The notes below the pieces were generated by a model that saw nothing but the letters and a program-made list of their open reading frames with translations, had not been told where the DNA came from and searched no databases. A DNA stretch of 64,000 nt from Sequoia sempervirens (lineage: Eukaryota > Streptophyta > Pinopsida > Cupressales > Cupressaceae), in contig VDFB02321305.1 in the NCBI GenBank assembly GCA_007258455.2, forward strand, positions 1 through 64,000. Direction: 5' to 3'. Of the stretch, positions 35,273-49,018 are shown piece by piece; the first letter of the stretch is position 1, and every line of letters starts with the position of its first letter. Position numbers and translations under genes: made by a program.

Positions 35273-37698
35273 CACACGTAATATTATTCTTTATGTTTAT
35301 ATATTTTATTAGTATGTTAAAATGTATTTGTTAAACTTATGAAAAGAATATATATACACACAAACATGTGTATACATATAATTTTATGGATAAAAGTGTG
35401 TATATATATACATACATATATATATATATAATATACATACATATGAATAAGCTTTGGATATAATTACCAAGCGCATTATTAAGCATTGATTATTATTAAT
35501 ATTATAAAGCAGAGCACATATAATTGCAAAGGGCACATAAAACATTTGAAGCACACAAGTATATGGCACAACTTATGGGAAAATAAGTTAACGCATAAGT
35601 CTTTAAAGACTAAGTCAAAGTATGAAACCAATGGCATGCATAAGATGTATATTGTTGTGTAAGAATTTCAAGAGTTAATGCAGATTAAACTGTAGAGTTT
35701 GTCAAAATCTGCGTACTCATGAAGGTGGTGCCAAGAGTTAGAGGTGGCACCATACTTTCTTGTAGTTGGAATGAAATAGAAGTCTAGGAATTTGATTTAT
35801 CCTACAAATAAGTGTTTGAATCATTCAAGTACAAACTTGGCATAATTTTGAAATGGAATTCGAATTAGGAAACCTATTTTTAGCTTGTTGTCCCAAATTC
35901 TAAGTCAACTCAGCCATGAAATTGTCATGTGTTGCAAACCTGTGAGTGAGTCATTGCATGAGGAAGAAAGGTGGAAGAAATACTTGTTTGTAGCCTTCGA
36001 TTGTTCAAAAATTAGTATTAATAGAGGTGATCATTCTTCTAAATGGACTACTTTTCATTATGATTTCTTAAGAGTTATTATGCTACAAATTTAGTGCAAG
36101 TAAGTTGAGAGTTTGCGAGATTGAGAGTTGTATTGTCACTTTATATGTGATTTGTTGAGAGAATTGGAGTGAAGCTAGTAGAGGTGCTTGAGAAATTTGT
36201 AGTAGAAGTTGCAAGCAAACTTGAGGAGTAGATTATTCAGTTGGAAGCTTTTTAAGAGGCATGTTGATTTCAACCTCTTTATTCTTTTGTTAGAGATATT
36301 GTTATTTTATTTTCATGTTGAAAGATTGTCTTTTACTTGTGTGAATTGTTTGGATATGCTTGTGTATCACTTGGTTGCTTCTCGTTTTGTGAAACCTTAC
36401 TTTTGATATTTGCTCATATAGATAAGTGTATATTGAGTATATTATTATGTGGATATAAATACTATTTGTACTATACATAGATTGTTTGTACTTTACTAAG
36501 TATTGTGAAACTCTAGGTGTGTTGCATGAAATAGAGTTGCTTTGAATTATTTTATTGTCATGTTAGATAATGTGATTCATGGGGTAGGTTATTATTGGGA
36601 TTAGGATAATCCATGGGAAAGGGAATAATCTAGAATAGAATAGAATACTAATGGTCAAAATACAAATCGAGCAATTGTAGTGGTGAATATAGATGACCCT
36701 CACTCGAAGTACTGGGTGTTGACTCTTTGGCCAAAGTAGTGTAGGTAGCCATTGTCTACACTATCAATTCACTATGATTCCAAGTACATACTAGGCTGAG
36801 AATATCATAGAATGAAAGGTTGACTTTATGGTAAGCTCTAGTCATGTAGGACACATCACTATGCTTAGAATAGGCTATTTGAAGGATGAGGTTACCAAAC
36901 CAGTCTCTTTTTCGAAGGGTAGGGCCATCTACCAATTTGGAAGATGTGTGGGGGACCATAGTTAGTCCATGGTTGGCGAAAAATCACTTAAGTGATGCTT
37001 CTCCTCATGTAGTTGGAAACTAAGATTTGGGAGAAGGATATTTTGGATCATTTGTATTTCTAGTTCATGTCAGCTTGTTTAAAGCTATGTATGTATCATG
37101 TGCCCATATTTATGGAATTTGTAATGTGAAACATTATCTTGAATATAATTATGTAAAGTTACATCATGATTATATTATTGGAAATGATTCTTTGATTATG
37201 CAATGGAAAGTTTGGATAAAGTTATATTTCAAATGCTACAATTATTATTGAATAGAAAACAAATTTTTTATTGCTCTACATCGGTTGCATACATAAATTA
37301 CATGTGGGTAAAACTTAGTAGATTTACTAGGGTAAATAATGGGAATGTTACAATGTTCCCCAAAATTATGTATCAGAGGATAGGTTTGAGGGATATTATC
37401 CTTTTGATGAAGGAAATGCGCAAAAAATCAAGGGGTATGCCCCACGTAGCTATGTATCAGAAATTGGATCTAAGGGATATTATCCCTTGAACTATCTGAA
37501 TAGTCATTCTATGTAAACTCAAGGATATTGAAATCCTTATTAATCTTAAATAAAAACATGCTTTTGGAAAAACTTGTGTATAAGTTCTTTATGTAATTCT
37601 TTATATGAATGATTGTTCTTTGATGCTTGTAGAACATTAAGTAAACTTATTTAGATTTAATTAAATGAAACCTCCAGGTATAACTATTCTTGGGAAAA

Positions 37699-40600
37699 AT
37701 GGTTAGGACACAAACTAATATTGGGGGAAATCAAGAAGTAGGACAAGGTATTGAGACTGTCGAAGCTAAGTTGGATTGCATCTTGTCTATAATGGATGAA
37801 ATAAGAGCAAGGATAGGAAACCTTGAACAAGATGTAAGGGGTAAAGAAAGAGTGGAACACAAAGTCCCAAATAATGATGAGGAAGTTCCTAACAATGAAG
37901 AGGAAGGGGATAATTCTCATGGTCACACCCATTCTAGTGAACAAGAGGATGAGGAGTCATAGTCAAAATCAGATGGAATTAAAAGGAAATGTTTGGCCAA
38001 TGAGTTATCTCGTGACATGAAGAAGATCACACCCCCAAAGTTTGAGGGTAGTTCTACTAGGGATGTGGCTGAAGCATGGCTTATAGATATGGAAAAGTAC
38101 TTTAAGATTATAAATTACTCTTAAGTCACTAAAGTTGTATGGGGAGCTTTCTAGTTGGCAGGTGACGCATCCAACTAGTGGATGATTAAGAAAATGGAGC
38201 TAGGGCCTAGTTCCCTGAGGCTGACGTGGAGTGAATTTGTAGAGATTTTCTGGAAATGATGGTTACCACAACACTTCTATGATGAAAAGCTCATTGATTT
38301 ACAAAATATAAAACAAAGAGATTCTTCAATGAATGAATATTGGGAAAAGTTCACTCACCTCCTAAGGTACATACCTATGTACTAAAAGGATGAGCAAATC
38401 CAAATAAGTAAGTTTGTTATGGCTCTTAATGCCAAAATAGGTGGTGAAGTAGATGTACACAGTCCTACAACCATGGACTTGGTGTATGAAAAAGCTATTA
38501 AGCAGGAACAAAATCTTAAGTCCATTTCAAACTACCGAGAAAGAAATAGAAAAAAGTTTAACTTGGTGCAAGCTAATCAAGCTCCAATGAGGCCTAATGA
38601 AGGGAAAAAAATTTAGAAGCAAGGGTACAAGGGACCCCAACAAAATTGGAATGAACCAAGAAGAGACCAAAGAGGAAGCAACAACAACTTCAACAATAAT
38701 GTTGGTTGAAATGCTAGTAACTCTAGAAGACCTGCGAGAAAGAGTGGACCATTGAAAGGATGTTATACATGTGGGGGCTATCACTTTGCTAATTGGTGTC
38801 CTGATAGGCTGATGGAATCTCAACCATGTGGGAATCCTCTTCCTCCACAACAAGTTGCTTTCCAACAAAGGATACATGCTGCAGTAGACAGCCAGCAAGC
38901 AAAGTACCAAATTACTTCAGTAGAAGTCTCAAGTACTTTGTCTGGCATTCCTATCTCAATTTTAATAGATACTGGTGCCACCGAAAATTTCGTTTCTTCT
39001 AGAATAGCAAGTCAAATGTCTAGAAAGGCTAATTTTATGGAAAAATCCAAGGTTTTTGAGTATGCAAAGTAGACAAGAGTTGTGGCGAGTTAATGTCTAT
39101 TTGAAGCAAGGTTAGAACTTCCAAGTTTCTCTATGAAGGTGAATTTGTACGTGGCCTCCTTAGGTTCTAATGATGTCATCTTAGGAATGAATCGACTATG
39201 GAAGCATAGAGTTAAAGTGGATTTCCATGCTAAAACAATAGAATGCTTAGATGATCTAGGTAACCAGGTGGCATTGCAAAGAACACCTATAGAAGTTAAA
39301 CTGCAACAAATTTCAGCTGTGCAAATGCATAGGGAAAAAAAGAAAGGTTGTCTACTCTTCACAGTAAAAATGGATAAAATTGAGGAATACAAGGAATCCA
39401 TCCTTCAAGATGATGTTATGCATTATGAACCTCAAGATTTTCAAGAAGTCAAAGAAAGAGAAGTGGTGGAAACAGGGAAATCGGATATGGAGAAATATCT
39501 TGTCCTATGGAAATTTGCAGATGTATTTCTAGATAAACTACCTAGATTACCTCCCAAGAGTGTTTGATTTCTCCATTGACATAGTTCCTAGGTCAAAACC
39601 TATATTGAAAGTATCATATAGGATGACCACAATAGAATTGATGGAGTTGAAGGAGCAATTAGAAGAATTGTTATCTAAAGGACTCATAAGACCTAGTGTT
39701 TCACCCTAGGGAGCGCTGATGATCTTTGTAAAGAAGAAATATGGTACACTACACTTGTGTATTGATTATCATCTGCTTATCAAAGCAACAGTAAAGAATA
39801 AGTATTTGTTGCCACGTATCGATGATCTCTTTGATCAAATGGAGTGAGTAGTAGTGTTTTCAAAGATTGATAAATGTTATGGATATCATCAACTAAGAAT
39901 CAAGGACAAAGATATTTTCATGACAACTTTCAAGACTAGATACGATCATTACGAGTTCACGACCCTACCTTTTGGACTCATGGATGCACCAACAATATTC
40001 ATGAACCTAATGAATAATGTATTTAGGGACTTCTTGGATAGGTTTGTGTTAGTTTTATTGGATGACATCTTAATCTACTCTGAGAATGAAGAGGAACATC
40101 ACAAGCATCTGGAATTTGTCCTTCAACAATTGAGAGAACATAAGTTGTATGGGAAACTCTCTTGTGTACCTTCTTCCAAAAAGAGGTACAATATTTGGGT
40201 CATGTAATTTCGGTTGATGGGATTGTAGTTAATCCTTCGAAGATAAAAGCATTGCTTGAGTGGCCGGTGCCCAAGAATGTGTCAAAAGTTAGAAGTTTTA
40301 TGGGTTTGGTTGGGTATTATCTTAAGTTTGTTTCAAAATTTCAAGAATAGCATTTCCCATCACTTCTTTGCAAAGGAAAGGTAAAAGTTTGAGTGGACAG
40401 AGAAATGTCAAGTGACATTTGATCTACTCAAAGAAAATTTCACCACAACTCTGATACTTAAGGTACTAGATCCAAATGGTAACTTTATTGTTATTACTGA
40501 TGCATCATGAGAAGTATTGGGTGGAGTATTAATACAAGAGGGGCAAGTTATAGCTTACGATTCAAGGAATCTAAAGCCCTATGGAAAAAATTATGCTTCA

Positions 40601-42308
40601 CATGATTTAGAGTTAGCAATACTTGTTCATGCATTACAAATGTGGAGACACTATCTGTTGGGAAAACCCTTTGAACTCAAGACCAATAACCATGGTCTCA
40701 AGTATTTGTTTACCCAACCTAATCTTAATGCAAGGCAAAGAAGGTGGTTGGAATTGATATCTGACTATGATTTCAACATTAGTTATATTAAGGGGAAGGA
40801 GAATTAGGTTGTAGATGCTCTAAGTCGTAGGAGGCATATCTCCTCAATGGTATCAATCCAAACTGACTTTAAAAGTCAAGTGTTGCAAGAATCCAAGGGT
40901 GATGAGTTCTATGAATAAGTCAGGAAAGCACTCTTAGATAATATACAAGATTGAATGTACGAAGGATATCACCTTGAATCTAATGGATTACTAAGGTGTA
41001 AAGGGAGAATTTATGTACCTAATTCTGGAGAGTTAAGGAACTTGGTATGGAAAGAAGTTTACAATGCACCATATTTAGGGCATCCTGGTGTAACCAAAAA
41101 AATTGCTGATGTAAAGCCATTATATTTCTAGAAGGGTATGAAAGGGGATGCTACAAGGTTTGTAGCAAGTTGATTAGAGTTCTAAAGAGTGAAGGCAAAG
41201 CATCATCATCCTGTAGGTCTTTTATATCCACAAAGTTTCAGAAAGTAAGTGGCAAGTCATTAGCATGGAATTTATGCAAGGACTACCTATGTCAAGGAAT
41301 AAGCACAATGCCATTCTGGTAGTGGTGGACAAGCTCACTAAGGTATCTCACTTTATACCAACAAATCTAATCGATGGAGCTCTTGTAATAGCTTAAATTT
41401 TTTTTCACGAGATATTTAGATTGCATGGGATTTCTGAAAATATTATATCTGATAGGGATGCTCATGTGATATCTAGATTTTGGCAACCCTATTTTCTGCA
41501 CTTAGAATGAAATTGAATATAAGTTATGCATATCATCCAAAAATGGATGGACAAACTAAAAGAGTAAACCAAGTGTTAGAGGACCTACTAAGGTTGTATT
41601 GCATGGATCAACAATACAAATGGGAAGATTACCTACCATTGGTTGAGTTTTCATATAATAACTCTTATCATTCTATGATCAAGATGGCTCCATTTGAAGC
41701 ATTATATGGCAGGAACTGTCAAACTCCTATAAGTTGGGATAAGCTAAAAAATAGGATAAGCCTTGGGCCATAGATATCCAAAATGGAGGAGAAAGTTGGC
41801 ATTATTAAGCAGAGGTTATCAAAAGCTAATGATAAACAAAATATTTATGTTGATGCCAAGCGGGTACCTAGAAATTTCTCAGTAGGAGAAAAGATTTTGT
41901 TAAGGATTAAGCCTCATAAGAGTTCTATCAAGTTTGGGAAGTCATCCAAACTAGCTCCATGCTACATAGGTCCTTTGAGGTTCTTCAGGAGATCAACCCA
42001 ATAGCATATAGGATTGCTTTGTCACCGAATCTTTCCAGGATGCACGATCATGTCTCGTATCTTAAGAAGTATATACTAGACGATAACCATGTTATTGATT
42101 GGAATGCTTTATAGGTACAAGAACCAAGAGTGGTAATAATCAAGCCTCTCAAGGTGCTTGAAACACGTAAGCTCCACTTATGTAATAGAGAGGTTCTACA
42201 GTGCAAGGTCCAATAGGATCAGATACAAAAGATTATGCCACTTGGAAAGATTATGCTGAGATGAAGCAAAAGTTTCCACAAGTCTTGCTAGATTATGAAA
42301 ACTCTTGA
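37699..42308 (+). pseudogene. gag-pol: TE2 Gag-Pol polyprotein, broken
   Basis: Same architecture as TE3. Gag starts at the ATG of MVRTQTN. It has an intact zinc knuckle CYTCGGYHFANWC (38,761-38,799), protease LIDTGA (about 38,963) with VILGMNRL, and RT with LLDD (40,055-40,066). RNase H (ITDAS, about 40,497), integrase and a degraded chromodomain-like end (to TGA at 42,306) follow. Integrase has lost catalytic residues: the first Asp is Glu (MEF, 41,668 region start at 41,268) and the Glu of DGQTE is Lys (41,558-41,560). Stops at 37,960, 38,176 and many later sites, with frameshifts near 39,565, 40,190 and 40,350, make it dead. It is more decayed in integrase than TE3. Confidence 0.92.
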
Positions 42309-42414
42309 AAAACAATGATATTTTGTAATGTGATGCTTTATGGATGGTTTGTGTTTTATGTTATATGCTATGTCCATATCAATACTTAATAAATCATCGA
42401 GGATGATGATCCGC

Positions 42415-42424
42415 AAGGGAGGAG
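42415..42424 (+). other. TE2 polypurine tract
   Basis: AAGGGAGGAG just before the 3' LTR, the counterpart of AAGGGGGGAA in TE3. Confidence 0.8.
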
Positions 42425-42426
42425 TA

Positions 42427-44598
42427 TTTTACACCTTGAGTAATATTACCTATTTACTATTACCTTGTTGGTTAAATTGCTTGAATAAATAAATATGTTT
42501 TATGAATCTTGAATGTAAATATGATGAATGAGTGGTTGATGCAATTTGATATTTTATATTGATTCTAACTATGAAATATATGATGCATATGATTATGTTG
42601 TGATTGGCTAACTACTATTATGATGTGCTATGTTGGATGCAGGAACAAATTCAACCCTCCAGAAGAGAGGGGGAGTATCACTCAAGAGAAGAACTTGGTT
42701 TGGTAACCCTAATGATCCTCTATGAACTTCACACACACTCACAACCTAGTTGGTATAAGTCGAGTCAAGTAGTTGGGAAAGGGTAAGTGTTCTTCAGTTT
42801 GGTTTGTGAATGTCTTGTGTTAAGTTTTGATCTCGATCTATGAATGTTTTGATTTGAATGTATGTGACCGAGTCTTTATTTTAAGTGAAAGTTATTCTAT
42901 GTGGGTTTACAAGAATATGCAATTCAATGGAGTATATATATAGTATGTATATACATATATCTATGTATGTGTCTGTGACAAGTCATACATATGAGTATAT
43001 GTGTCCATGGGTATACATAGGTAGATGTACCTGCACATGCTCATGAACAAATAACACATGTATATAAGAATGTCGATTGGAAAATTAAGACATATACATA
43101 TACACGCACACACATGTATACATACACTTTGTATATATACATCAATCGATGAGTACGCGATTATATGTGAATTAATATGATTATTGAAATAGCGATATAT
43201 ATATATATATATAATGTATATATATTAATATATATTTGGTCGAGTCGATAAGAAGGTGGAAATCTCATGAGCTTGTTTGTAGCCTTTGGTCTCTCACAAT
43301 TTAGTATAATTAGAGGTGCTCATTCTACCAATTTCTACACTTATCATTCTAATTATCTTGATGTTATTTTGCTATGATTTCTAAGTTAGCGAGTTGAGAG
43401 TTATTTTGCTATTTTGTATTTGTGATTATTGTGTGAGTTAGTGAGAAGTTAGAAGAGGGAAATCAAGTGGATCTTGAAGGAGGAATCAAGTGAGCTTGAG
43501 GATTAGAACTAGGAAGGAGTTTAATCAATTGGATCATTATACAAGAATGCTAGTTTCTATACCTTAGTTTTTTATGTTGGAAAAGAATGCTTTTGTATAT
43601 GTTGAGATGTTTATTTATGATTGTGTGTCTCTTGGTTGTGCATTATGTTGTAGAACCTATCTTACAAGTTATATTTGTATGTACCCTATATATGGGAATT
43701 TGTATTCAAATGCAATGTATTTATACTATACGTAGTTTTCATCGCTATATGTAGGATGTCTAAACTGGATGTATGTAGCAAAGAGTGAGAAGTTGCTAGA
43801 ATTACTTTGGTAGTAAAGTCACTTTGTTTATGAGATGTTAAGTGGGTTATTCCTAGGATTTGTCTGATCCATGGGAAAGGGGGTAACCTAGGTATAGAGT
43901 ATGAATGGTCATTAAACCAAATCGAGCTAGGAAGGTGTGCAAATATGTGACATCCATTCTAAGTTTTGGGTGATGAATACTTTGGCCAAAGTAGAGTAAG
44001 TTGCCACTGTTTACACTTTTAGTTTCACTGTGATCCAGGATTATGTACTAGGAAAGGGATATGCATACATGTAAGTTGTAACCACTATATGTTAGTACTA
44101 GATATGTATGGGACACAACATCAAGCTCATAAAAGGATATTGTTATGAGGTTACCAAACCAATCTCTTCGTCGAAGGGTAGGGCCATCTTACCAGTTAGG
44201 TAGATGTGTGGGGGACTGTAGTAAGTCCATGGTTGGTGAAAAAGTGCTTGAGTGATGCTTCTCCTCATTAGTTCACAGCCAAGATTTGAGGGGGACTACC
44301 TAGACCATTGTACTTTATATATTCTGTAAGTTTGTTTAAGCTATGTTTGTAACTCATATCCATCTCTACGAGAATTGTAAATATGAAATTTCATATGGAA
44401 ATTATGTATCATAATTATTTGATTTAATGAAATGAATTCTTTTGTATGTAATGGGAAAGTTTGAATTGTGTTTCAAATGTGCATTTATTATTCAAAGGAA
44501 AAGAAAATTTTAATTACTCTTAAAGGTTAGATGCATAAATTATTCACTTGTGGGTAAAACACAAAAAAATTACTGTGTAGAACAATGGGCATGTTACA
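42427..44598 (+). repeat. TE2 3' LTR
   Basis: About 2.17 kb, starting TTTTACACCTT (the first G of the usual TG is changed) and ending GGGCATGTTACA. Compared with TE2's 5' LTR it lacks the part equivalent to 14,829-15,395, with the join near 43,238 beside a TA microsatellite. Confidence 0.88.
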
Positions 44599-47500
44599 GG
44601 CAAGGGCAACCAATTAGGGTTTGATTGGCTATATATAGGCATGGGAGGGTCATTTTCAAGTTATTTGTACTCTCCTACTTATAGATTATCATAGCCTCTA
44701 GAGTGATTAGAGTGTGAAGGAGCTTTTGAGATGGCAAGAATTTTGAGCAATGGCCACCATATAGAGCGCGTTTTCTAGTACCAACAACCAACTAGAGAAC
44801 CCCTGGCAATATGTATCTAACCCTTCGGTCCTTAGGTCTAGGTCTAGTGACAATAAATGCTAGCTAAAGAAGGACAATCAAATACGCCAACGTATAGATT
44901 GGAGCATTTAAAACCTGATATGGCACATTTGATGATGATGAAATAATTAAATAAATAAATAATATTTGTCTTAGCTTGGCTAAATAATTTTAATTATTAA
45001 TTTATAGTGTTGAATAGATTGATAAGAAATAATGAGGAAGAGTGATGTTGAATTGTAAGAAATGCATTAGTCATTTTTTAAGTGTCTACAACTCTCTCAA
45101 ACCCTCTGCCTCCTAGTTTGGAAATTGAATAAAATTGTTTGATTGAAGTAGCATTTTTCACATGGATTGGATTGAAAAAGGAAAACGTTGAAGGTGTCCT
45201 TGGTTTTTATGTGAATTTGCTTCTCAAAGATAGATTTATAGAATAAAAATTGGTAATTTGGTGTGCTCCAAATTGAAGTTAATTTTATTCCTTTCTCACA
45301 AATTTTGAATTATTTCAATTCATAGATGTCATGCCCACATAGTGGTATCATATGCCTTTGTTTTTAGTTTTGAATTCATTAAAATTTGTTGTAATAAATG
45401 TTATTTTAGAAAAATTTCCATTTTAAGTCGTTACTATGGCAAAAATTTCAAGAAATTAAGAAATATGAATTTAAGTGCAAGAGAATTGGTTATGCAAATA
45501 TGAATAAAAATGATATTTTTAGTTTTTGAGAAAAAATAATGAAAAAGTTAGAATTTTAAGCATTCAACAATAGAGGATTTGGAAATTTACTAGTTTTTCA
45601 TGGGAAAATTTATTTAGATTTTTTTAATTTAGAGTAATTTTAAATGAACTAGAATGAGGGAAAATAAGTCTCATTAATATTTTTCCATTTGGAATCTTTT
45701 GGGATTATGCACAATTTGTTATCCCACTTTTTGTACATTGATTTTTGTGCCACACCCAAATAGTGTTTTTGGCATGATGCACATAGGATTGGATGGATAG
45801 GATGTAGGAAATGAATGAGTCTTAAAATTGGCCAAGATCCAAAGTGATGTGAGGATAAAAATCGGCAAGACTTATTAACTTAGTAAAAAAATAAACTTCA
45901 TGGGGTACTTAAAATGAACCAATATGTTGAATCTATGACATATCAAGAGTACTTGTAGAGGATTTATATGAACATAACAGATAGGTAACACTATTGGAAT
46001 CTCTAACACATGTCAACTAGAGACTGTTGCTTTGTAGTTGTAGGCGTACCCAATCTACACAACCATATCTTGTGTTATTGCAATGACACTCCTTGATTTT
46101 CCCTAAAACCCTCACCCTTTTTACTATTGGTTTTTGTATCCAATGTGATATTGCCTCAAGTCATGTGTATGTTTGGATGAGACTTTGATCATATATGTGT
46201 TCATGCCCATTTATATGCAAAGTGTTTAACATGTGTGTAATCTACACTCCCTTATTTGGAATGAGTGTGTTTGTTGTCTCATGTGACTATTTGCTATCAT
46301 GGTGGTGTGGACCTATGAGTACCACATAATTTGGTGGCACTCAACCACCATTTGGGATGCAAATATATTGGAGTGGTATTGGATTGTGTAAAGGTTGAAA
46401 AAAGGTTTCATATTTGTATTGGTTTTATCATTTACAAAAGATGTAAAATATATAATTAAAGACATTTGATTCCTCTTATAAAATTGTAACATTATATTGA
46501 GACCTTCTAATGGGATGGATTGTATACTATACACATAAGTGGTGATCATGTGATTATTTATTATATCATGTATCAATGTTTATGTCAAAGGTGCATGTCG
46601 TTTTATATTCCTTTTATCATTATTTCTATTATGGTAAAATAAAATTAAATAAACTTCAGATTTGGGGTTAAAATGAATGTAATAAAAATATATAATTATG
46701 ATACCTTTGGAGTACGCGTTCTCATTTTCCTAGCCTTTAGGTTTGTGTTAGGACTCGCCACAAGTTTTTTTGGCTCTCTTCATGGTAGCAAGATAATTGG
46801 GGTATTTCGGGAACATTCCCCTTCATCCCCTGTGTCCTTAAACTAATTTTGGAGTCCCTTGTAGGAATCCCAATTCTTGGGAAGAGACTTTTCTATTGGA
46901 TTAATTTTGGAGATTAGGTGTGAATGTCCACTATGGTCCCCCAATCGTTTGTGATCATTTTGGAGTCTATTTTATGTTGTGTCTTTTTTTTTTAGTCTTC
47001 AACATTTTACTCAAGTACAAGATCTAAAAATGATCATACAATTAGTCTATAGTCAAGATGACAACACATCAAAAGGACTACAACACAAAACATGACTATG
47101 ACATAATGTTTGGACTCTGACACAAATTTTGGACACTAATGATAAAATTTTACTTTAGAATAGATTTAGGACACCTACCCATGGTGTGATAGTGTCCCTT
47201 ATATGCATTAGTGTCCTTGTTGGGTATTGGTCCTCTCATTCAATGCAATCCTTTATTTCATTAGATACTAGGTACTTTTAGGTATTTATTTGGGAAAATT
47301 TGTATATAAAAGTTGTTCCCTTATTGCTATGAGTCTTCCCATGTTGTCACTTTATTAATAAGTGTTGTTATTTTAATTTTATGGCATATTTTTCTTTTGG
47401 AAGCATGTGCTTGCACAAAAATGAAATGTTGGCATTCTCGTTGTAAGAGGGATAGTACCTCTTGGTGGGGAAATATCTTGTGAAGGTTTTTCCCTTGTTT

Positions 47501-48960
47501 TTGGATGTATTTTGTTGGGAAATATCCCACCTTGAATTTGTAAGGGTATTTTTCATGGAGGAAAATAGTGGTCATCCATCTACTCAAGATGTGACATCTC
47601 TTAGTTGTCTCGTCTCTTACATAGGTTTCCCTTGGTGTGGTGAGTATCACAAAAAAATGTTTATGGAGTGGACTTGAAGTAGATTGTTTCTTCATCCTAC
47701 CCTCATGTTGAGTCCATGAGAGAAAATTATCGTGGGTTAGGACTCAATCATCATTATGGTGTAGTTTCACTCTCTTATAGGTTCAACATGGTGGTTTCAT
47801 CCCATGATAGGTAAGTTTTCCACTTGTGCCACTTTGCTTGGAGAAATTGTGGTATCTTGTAAGGGTTATAATTATCTTGATTTGTGCAATGACATGGAAC
47901 ATCACCACAAAATATTAGTTACGCGTTGGGTGTCATTGTGCTCGACTTAACACCTTGAGTGCACATTGACGTGTCTATGTCATATCTTTGTTGTTAAGAG
48001 TCATTCTTATGTTGTTGAAAAAATGTCCACTTGGTCAATGTCTTGGGTATGAAGCTTGGGAACTTACATCAAGACCCTTACTAAAGGTTTATTACATCTT
48101 TCTTTTTTTCTTTTTCTTTTAGGGAGTGTTCCCCTAGACAATAACTAACTAATAAAAAATAAAACATAAAAAATTGTAATCCACCACATGTCTTGATTAT
48201 CTTTCTTAGTTATCACAATAGGTTAATTTACTAACATGAAATGGCTCAAATCTATGATTTATGCACTTTCTTACCAATAGTGAATACCAATTAGAGTTGA
48301 TTGTCATGATTAGATTCTCCTATAAATTAGATAAGGAATAAAGTAACACTAAGAACTTATCATCTTCTTCTAACATAGCTCCAATTGACATTAACTATAT
48401 AAAAATTAAATTGAAAGCATTGAGGTAATTATTAATAGAGTCTCCCTCTTTCATCTTCAAAGAACTTACAACTTTCTTTTTAATAAAATTTTACTGACCA
48501 TATTCTTAGACTAATACAATGTTCCTATTTTCTTCCGTAACAAATATGAAGTTAATCATTATGACATATTTATTAATATTTAATCTAAAAGACAAATATA
48601 TAATAGTTCTATATTTTTTATTTAGTTAATTCTAGACCTCATTAGATTTTGATGTAGGTTTCAACAAAGAAGATAACATTGTTCACTAATATCTATATAC
48701 CAAGAGGCATTCAACATTCAATTACTATAGATCAAAATCATAGCCATTAAATATCTTGATATTAGATCTCAATACATGCTAGCCATGAATTTAACATGTT
48801 CTTTACATTCTCAAAGAATTTTACAATATATCTCAATCCAACTAGATGTACACACAAGGTAAGAAAATACATCCCCTTTCTTGCATAAAACAAACCCTAG
48901 CACAAAAATACCAAGTGCTTCACCATAAAACACATATAGTTGTTACACCAAATATCTTGG
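44599..48960. other. No gene recognised
   Basis: AT-rich sequence outside the nest. A TATATATAG (44,629) with downstream GAAGGAGC and a TATATAAAAG (47,310) look promoter-like, but no coding region follows. A 122-codon open frame on the minus strand (47,327-47,695) matches nothing known. The stretch may be older transposon debris. Confidence 0.5.
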
Positions 48961-49018
48961 CCCTACCCAACAATGAAGATCTTATACTAGAATGAGAGGT
49001 TTTGATATCTAACTAGTA

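Larger units (their letters stand above)
17254..37352 (+). mobile_element. TE3: chromovirus of the TE2 family, inserted into TE2
   Basis: It starts TGTTACACCCC and ends GGGAATGTTACA, and is flanked by ATGTT on both sides (17,249-17,253 and 37,353-37,357). Inside are LTR, Met-tRNA primer site, leader ORF, single-frame gag-pol with chromodomain, purine tract and LTR. Its 5' LTR is interrupted by a 2.57-kb insertion and its 3' LTR by TE4. Removing these leaves about 11.3 kb. The C-terminal chromodomain and the tRNA-Met primer fit chromoviruses, perhaps of the Tekay type; the clade is inference. Confidence 0.93.
28170..37352 (+). repeat. TE3 3' LTR, interrupted by TE4
   Basis: The LTR starts at 28,170, is cut at 28,320 by TE4 and resumes at 34,560 with ATATATAATGTG, the sequence found uninterrupted at about 17,402 in the 5' LTR. 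It ends GGGAATGTTACA. Own length is about 2.94 kb, somewhat longer than the 5' LTR mainly through growth of CA/TG and TA microsatellites around 35,088-35,430. Confidence 0.9.
16880..37516 (+). pseudogene. TE2 leader ORF, split by TE3
   Basis: The first part (16,880-17,253) starts MVCLKMIAIKLVIGNECYLQ and aligns residue for residue with the TE3 leader ORF (22,728-23,261). The second part (37,358-37,516) ends in LNYLNSHSM and a stop, as TE3's ends in LDYLNSHSM. TE3 lies between them, inserted in a codon run that would have read EEYVPQNYV. The first part also has several stops and one indel near 17,165. The function is unknown. It has Lys/Glu-rich and Gly-Tyr-Pro-rich sections and no family I recognise. 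It sits between the primer site and gag, where chromoviruses normally have only leader RNA. Confidence 0.6.
14829..44598 (+). mobile_element. TE2: chromovirus (Ty3/gypsy) that hosts TE1 and TE3
   Basis: Recognisable parts are the 3' part of its 5' LTR (14,829-16,778), a Met-tRNA primer site, the leader ORF (split by TE3), gag-pol (37,699-42,308), a purine tract and the 3' LTR (42,427-44,598). TE3 and its nested insertions occupy 17,254-37,352, and the sequence on either side of TE3 joins cleanly at the ATGTT duplication. The start of the 5' LTR lies upstream of TE1 and is not identified, so TE2's own target duplication cannot be read. It is structurally an autonomous element but decayed. Confidence 0.85.

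Noticed and set aside
37353..37490. A second TE3 internal region after its 3' LTR
   Set aside because: The sequence after 37,352 continues TE2's leader ORF from 17,253, and the ATGTT duplication shows that TE3 ends here.
47327..47695. 122-codon minus-strand ORF as a host gene
   Set aside because: No recognised domain, AT-biased composition, no neighbouring exon evidence; a chance frame is the simpler reading.
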